DNA from: Caryophanales bacterium UBA3620
Lineage (GTDB): Bacteria; Bacillota_I; Bacilli_A; RF39; UBA660
Direction: 5' to 3'
Length of the DNA stretch: 18,113 nt
Assembly (NCBI GenBank): GCA_002375205.1
Contig: DFLL01000027.1
Span: 1-18,113, forward strand
Shown piece after piece: positions 13,933-18,113 of this stretch. Every line of letters starts with the position of its first letter. Position 1 is the first letter of the stretch. The translations under genes and the position numbers were made by a program. The notes under the pieces were generated by a model. It was not told the origin of the DNA. It was given only the letters and a program-made list of their open reading frames with translations, and ran no database searches.

Positions 13933-15204
13933 ATGTTTGTTGATGAAGTTGTTATGAATGTAGAAGCTGGATCTGGTGGTAATGGATGCTTAGCATATAG
14001 AAGAGAAAGCTATGTTCCTATGGGAGGACCTTTTGGTGGCTCTGGTGGTAAAGGTGCTGATATTATCTTTAAAGCTGATTCTGGTCTTAAAACACTAATT
14101 GATTTAAGATATCAAAAGAAGATTAAAGCCAATAATGGTGAAAATGGTCTTGGTAAGGGAATGAATGGGGCTCATAGTGAGAACTTAATTGTTAAAGTAC
14201 CAGTTGGAACAACAGTTAGAGACTTTGATACAGACACAATTATTGCTGATTTAACACATCATGGCGAAGAAGCAACGATAGCATATGGTGGTAGAGGTGG
14301 AAGAGGTAATGTTGCTCTTGCTACGAGAAGTAATCCATGTCCATCATTTGCTGAAAAAGGTGAACCTGGTGAAGTTAGAAAAATTAAAGTTGAACTTCGT
14401 ATGCTAGCGGATGTCGGACTTGTTGGTATGCCTTCGGTTGGTAAAAGTACTATATTATCAATGATATCTAATGCTAATCCTAAAATTGCAAGTTATCATT
14501 TTACAACATTATCTCCTAATCTGGGAGTAGTTAAAACAAAGAAGAATGATTTTGTAGTCGCAGATCTTCCTGGTTTAATAGAAGGAGCAAGTGAGGGAGT
14601 AGGTCTTGGTCATAAATTCTTAAAGCATATTGAACGAACTAAGATACTTGCTCATGTAATTGATATGTCAGCGGAAGAAGGACGTAATCCTTATGAAGAT
14701 TATGTATCAATTAGAAATGAATTAGAAAAATTTAGTCCTAAACTATTATTAAAACCAGAAATTATTATTGCTAATAAAATGGATGGAGAAAAAGCTAAAG
14801 ATAATCTAGAAGAATTTAAGAAAAAGATTAATAATAAGAGTGTATTTGAGGTAACCGCTCTTATTAATGAAGGATTAGATGAAGTAATAGAGAAACTATC
14901 TGATATGGTAAGTGAGATAGAAGATAAACCTTTATATGAAGATGATGTCATTGAAAGTCATGTTTTATATAAATTTAAAATGGAAAAACCATTTACAATA
15001 TCTAAAGATGGAGATACTTTTGTCGTAAGAGGAGACCAAATAGAAAAATTATTTAGAATGACTAATTTTAATACCGAAGAAGCTTATGATAGGTTTTCTA
15101 ATAAACTTAGAAAAATGGGTGTTGATGACGAACTTATTAAAAATGGTATTAAAGATGGAGATACTGTTAGAATATTAGACTTTGAATTTGAATGGACGAG
15201 ATAA
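13933..15204 (+). CDS. obg: GTPase Obg, ribosome-assembly GTPase
   Basis: A 423-residue Obg GTPase. The glycine-rich Obg fold is at about residues 1-158 (MFVDEV, GGPFGGSGGKG, GGRGGRGN), and the G domain follows: G1 GMPSVGKST at 165-173, G3 DLPG at 211-214 and G4 NKMD at 281-284. A C-terminal OCT domain (about 350-423) is present, as usual in Bacillota. The protein binds the 50S subunit, acts in late assembly and links growth to stress and, in Bacillus, to sporulation onset. I chose the ATG at 13933, which has AAGGAAG eight bases upstream and gives the canonical MFVDEV start; the frame runs upstream to a TTG at 13891 that would overlap the small protein. It is the last gene of the ATPase-sORF-obg unit. 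Confidence 0.96.
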   Translation: MFVDEVVMNVEAGSGGNGCLAYRRESYVPMGGPFGGSGGKGADIIFKADSGLKTLIDLRYQKKIKANNGENGLGKGMNGAHSENLIVKVPVGTTVRDFDTDTIIADLTHHGEEATIAYGGRGGRGNVALATRSNPCPSFAEKGEPGEVRKIKVELRMLADVGLVGMPSVGKSTILSMISNANPKIASYHFTTLSPNLGVVKTKKNDFVVADLPGLIEGASEGVGLGHKFLKHIERTKILAHVIDMSAEEGRNPYEDYVSIRNELEKFSPKLLLKPEIIIANKMDGEKAKDNLEEFKKKINNKSVFEVTALINEGLDEVIEKLSDMVSEIEDKPLYEDDVIESHVLYKFKMEKPFTISKDGDTFVVRGDQIEKLFRMTNFNTEEAYDRFSNKLRKMGVDDELIKNGIKDGDTVRILDFEFEWTR

Positions 15205-15227
15205 AGAGAATTTATTCTCTTTTTCTT
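15203..15227 (+). terminator. Terminator after obg
   Basis: AAAGAGAA (15203-15210), TTTA loop, TTCTCTTT (15215-15222), then T-rich sequence. It overlaps the obg stop codon region by two bases. Confidence 0.8.
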
Positions 15228-15254
15228 TACTTATAAGTAAATTCATTATATAAT
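15226..15254 (+). promoter_or_regulatory. Sigma-A-type promoter of the leucine-rich-repeat gene
   Basis: TTTACT (15226-15231), a 17-base spacer, TATAAT (15249-15254), 33 bases before the next ATG. Confidence 0.6.
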
Positions 15255-15287
15255 TAAGTAAAGATAACGTATGTAAGAAGGTGCATT

Positions 15288-18113
15288 ATGAATATAGAAA
15301 ATAATGATTATAAAATTCAAAATGGAGTATTAGTATGGGTTAATCCTGAATTAAAAGGTCTTAATATACCTGACGGAGTTACTTCAATAGAACCTCTTGT
15401 ATTTAGATATCATAACTCGCTTGAAAAAATAATAATTCCAAATGGTGTAACTGAAATTGCTGGTAGCGTTTTTTGGGGCTGCAAATCATTAAAGAAAGTT
15501 ATTTTACCAGACACTTTAAAAGAAATAGGTGGTAGAGAGTTTGAGGAATGCATATCGCTTGAGGAAATAAATATTCCAAATGGTGTAACTGAAATTGATG
15601 GTAGCGTTTTTTTAGGCTGTAAATCATTAAAAGAAATAACTTTGCCTAGCAGTATTAAGAAAATAGGCTCGTGGGTATTTCGTGCTTGTGAGTCTTTAAG
15701 GAAAGTTAATTTATCTGAAGGTCTTGAAGAAATTGGAAATTGTGCATTTGCGGATTGTACATCGCTTGAAGAAATAATAATTCCAAATAGTGTAACAACT
15801 ATAGATAGTAGTGCTTTTTTTCGTTGTAAATCATTGAAAAAAGTAAAATTATCAGAAAACTTGAAAAGATTAGATTATGGCACGTTTGAGGAATGTTCAT
15901 CTTTAGAAGAAATACCAATACCAAGTAGTGTTAATGAAATTGGCGGAGCTGCTTTTTATAAGTGTAGTTCCTTAAAAAAGGTTAATTTACCAGAAGGGCT
16001 TGAAGAAATTGGAGATTGTGCATTCGCGGAATGTACATCGCTTGAAGAAATAATAATTCCAAATAGTGTTAAGAAAATAGGAAAGAATGCTTTTACTTAT
16101 TGCTTTTTAAATAAAACTAATCTTCCATATGGTCTTGTTGATGTTGATAAAAATTCATTTTTTAATTCTGAATCTTATAGTTTTTGCCATATTACTGAAA
16201 TAAGATTCCCAGGAAATCAAATTAATAATTTTAGTAAGATTTTTGAAAAAGAAAAAAAATCGATAAAAAAAATAACAATTGAGGGCGAATTAGAAAAGAT
16301 AAAGTATTCGACGTTTCGTGATTTTGATAATCTAGAAGAGATAATAATACCAAGTAGTGTTAAAGAAATAGGTGAAACGGCATTTTATTGGTGTATATCA
16401 TTAAAAAAAATTGATTTACCTGCAGGACTTTCGAAAATTGGTGATTTAGCTTTTTATGGATGTAATAATCTTGAAGAAATTAGTCTTCCTGTTTCAATGC
16501 TTAAATATTTTAGATACGAGAATAATTTATCAAAAGTAAAAAAAATAACTCTTAAGGATGGCGGCGATAAATTAGATTTCAGAGTTTTAATGAACTGTAA
16601 AGCCCTAGAAGAAATTACAATTCCTAATGGTGTAAAAACAGTTGGATGGGAAGCTTTTTATGGATGTTCTTCACTAAAGAGTCTTTCATTACCGGAAGAC
16701 ATAACAGAAATAGAAGAAAAAGCATTTGGTAATTGTACATCATTAGAAAAAATAATAATTCCAAATAGTGTAACTAAAATAGGTGATAATGTTTTTTCAT
16801 TTTGTACATCACTAAAAAGAATAGAACTTTCTGAAGGGTTAAAAGAAATAGGAAATGGTGCTTTTAATGGCTGCTCATCTTTAAAAGAGATGATTATACC
16901 TAAAAGTGTAACTAATATTGGGGATGAAATTTTTTCTGAATGTAAATCATTAAAGAAAGTTAGTATTTTGGGAAAAATTGAAAAATTAAATGATGATTTA
17001 TTTAGTAGTTGCACATCACTTGAGGAAGTAATAGTCCCAAGTAGTGTAACTAAAATAGGAGCAGGTGCTTTTTCAAATTGCCAATCACTAAAAGCAATAA
17101 ATTTACATAATGGACTTATTGAAATAGAATATGGTGCTTTTATTAATTGTTCTTCTCTTGAAGAAATATATATTCCAAATAGTGTAATTATAGTTGGGAA
17201 TGAGGCTTTTGCGGGATGTACTAATCTTAAGAAAGTTCATTTATCAGAAAGTATAACTTTAATAAGTGCATGGATGTTTTATAATTGCTCATCACTTGAA
17301 GAAATATATATACCAGGTAATATAAAAGAAATAGGTGAAGGTACTTTTTCAAATTGTACATCATTAAAAAGAGTAAATCTTTCAGTAGGTTTAACTACAA
17401 TTGGGAATAAAGCTTTTGAAAACTGTGCATCACTTGAAAAAATAACAATACCAGAAAGTGTTACTAATCTTGATCCAAATGCTTTTACTGGGTGTTCTTT
17501 ATTAAAGAAGATTAGTATAAGTAATAAGTGTAATATTCTATTTGATGGAGACAAAGTAACTATTGAATATATAGATATTGATAGTTTAAATATTAATCTT
17601 ATTTATGCAGTATTGGCTAATAAAGAAAGTGCTAAAAAAATTGAGTTTAAGAGTCCTAAATATTCTTTTTTGAAGAAGAAAGAGAGAGAAGTATTTAAAG
17701 AAGTATTAACAAAAGATAGGAATCAATCCTTTATAAAAGATAAAAATATTAAATTATCTGAAGTAAGTAAAGAAGAAAAAAATGAAAATGATATTAAACA
17801 TCTTGAAGATGAGATTATATTTTTATGTAAAGGATTTCCTAAGAATATAGCTAATATTATTATAGAAAAAGTAAATGAAATAGATAGAGTATATAAAAGT
17901 TCTATAGAAAGCTTTAAACCGGAATATGGTAAAGATAATGGAGACATGTTTGATTATGAAGGATTAAAGAATAATACTTATTGTTCTTTAAATAGGATAA
18001 AGAGTTTAATTAATGATCTAAAAGATTTTATTTTATTTGCTAAGAGTATTGATGATTGTAAAGAGTTAATAAATAGAAAAATAGATTTTTATTCATATGA
18101 TAATGATATAGAG
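15288..18113 (+). CDS. BspA-type leucine-rich-repeat protein, no signal peptide (3' end beyond window)
   Basis: One frame is open from ATG 15288 to the last base, at least 942 residues. AGAAGGTG lies 5 bases upstream. Residues about 20-745 are about 28 BspA/LRR_5-type repeats of about 23 residues, with the pattern SLEEIxIPxxVxxIGxxAFxxC. After them come about 195 residues of charged, mainly helical sequence without repeats, which continues out of the window. There is no signal peptide, membrane helix or cell-wall anchor in the visible part, so it is predicted to be intracellular unless exported unusually. Such solenoids bind proteins; the partner is unknown. Some repeats are near-identical at DNA level (15705-15795 versus 15981-16071, 276 bases apart), a sign of recent internal duplication. 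Confidence 0.88.
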   Translation, partial: MNIENNDYKIQNGVLVWVNPELKGLNIPDGVTSIEPLVFRYHNSLEKIIIPNGVTEIAGSVFWGCKSLKKVILPDTLKEIGGREFEECISLEEINIPNGVTEIDGSVFLGCKSLKEITLPSSIKKIGSWVFRACESLRKVNLSEGLEEIGNCAFADCTSLEEIIIPNSVTTIDSSAFFRCKSLKKVKLSENLKRLDYGTFEECSSLEEIPIPSSVNEIGGAAFYKCSSLKKVNLPEGLEEIGDCAFAECTSLEEIIIPNSVKKIGKNAFTYCFLNKTNLPYGLVDVDKNSFFNSESYSFCHITEIRFPGNQINNFSKIFEKEKKSIKKITIEGELEKIKYSTFRDFDNLEEIIIPSSVKEIGETAFYWCISLKKIDLPAGLSKIGDLAFYGCNNLEEISLPVSMLKYFRYENNLSKVKKITLKDGGDKLDFRVLMNCKALEEITIPNGVKTVGWEAFYGCSSLKSLSLPEDITEIEEKAFGNCTSLEKIIIPNSVTKIGDNVFSFCTSLKRIELSEGLKEIGNGAFNGCSSLKEMIIPKSVTNIGDEIFSECKSLKKVSILGKIEKLNDDLFSSCTSLEEVIVPSSVTKIGAGAFSNCQSLKAINLHNGLIEIEYGAFINCSSLEEIYIPNSVIIVGNEAFAGCTNLKKVHLSESITLISAWMFYNCSSLEEIYIPGNIKEIGEGTFSNCTSLKRVNLSVGLTTIGNKAFENCASLEKITIPESVTNLDPNAFTGCSLLKKISISNKCNILFDGDKVTIEYIDIDSLNINLIYAVLANKESAKKIEFKSPKYSFLKKKEREVFKEVLTKDRNQSFIKDKNIKLSEVSKEEKNENDIKHLEDEIIFLCKGFPKNIANIIIEKVNEIDRVYKSSIESFKPEYGKDNGDMFDYEGLKNNTYCSLNRIKSLINDLKDFILFAKSIDDCKELINRKIDFYSYDNDIE
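15705..16071 (+). repeat. Recent four-repeat duplication inside the LRR gene
   Basis: Bases 15705-15795 and 15981-16071 are nearly identical (about 7 differences in 91 by eye) and 276 bases apart, exactly 4 repeats of 23 codons. The spacing keeps frame and repeat phase, as expected for unequal crossing-over. Confidence 0.7.

Noticed and set aside
16658..17947. Minus-strand frames of 74-118 codons
   Set aside because: They lie antisense to the LRR repeats and echo the repeat pattern; no ribosome sites.

Overview
The window comes from a very AT-rich (roughly 30% G+C by eye), endospore-forming Gram-positive bacterium of the Bacillota. A Ger-type germinant receptor operon, a TasA/SipW-type secreted protein and strong AAGGAGG ribosome sites point to Bacilli/Erysipelotrichia-like or related uncultured gut lineages. 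Genes end with TAA, TAG or TGA, and tryptophan is TGG, so the standard bacterial code fits; I see no sign of TGA read as Trp. No rRNA, tRNA, CRISPR array or recognisable transposase was seen.

Layout. (1) 1-1490: the 3' end of an unknown helical protein, a terminator, and a TasA-like secreted protein with its own terminator. (2) 1493-3349: an accessory insertion. A decayed copy of the 3' end of a ZIP metal transporter gene is followed by a promoter, a roughly 200-nt structured leader ending in a terminator, and a small BECR-fold nuclease-like (toxin-type) gene; the intact ZIP gene then points back toward it. The two ZIP 3' ends bracket the toxin module as if it had integrated into the end of the transporter gene. 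(3) 3425-6345: a promoter and structured leader driving three tandem DUF1016/YhcG-type PD-(D/E)XK nuclease genes. The third is interrupted by a nonsense codon. All three carry, at the same place in the reading frame, a GC-rich 8-3-8 inverted repeat whose arm sequence differs between copies while pairing is kept. This is the most unusual signal in the window. (4) 6412-10146, minus strand: a germinant receptor operon in the order A-C-B, behind a sigma-G-like promoter. (5) 10249-15226, plus strand: a secreted coiled-coil M23 (EnvC-like) peptidase, a CtpE-like P-type ATPase, an overlooked 42-residue membrane protein overlapping the ATPase end, and the ribosome-associated GTPase Obg. These may be one operon with an internal terminator. 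(6) 15226-18113: a promoter and a very long BspA-type leucine-rich-repeat gene without signal peptide, running off the window.

How they work together: regions 4 and 5 are housekeeping and sporulation/envelope functions (germinant sensing, wall hydrolysis, cation transport, ribosome assembly). Regions 2 and 3 look like accessory nuclease and defence or selfish-element cargo, each with its own promoter and structured 5' RNA.
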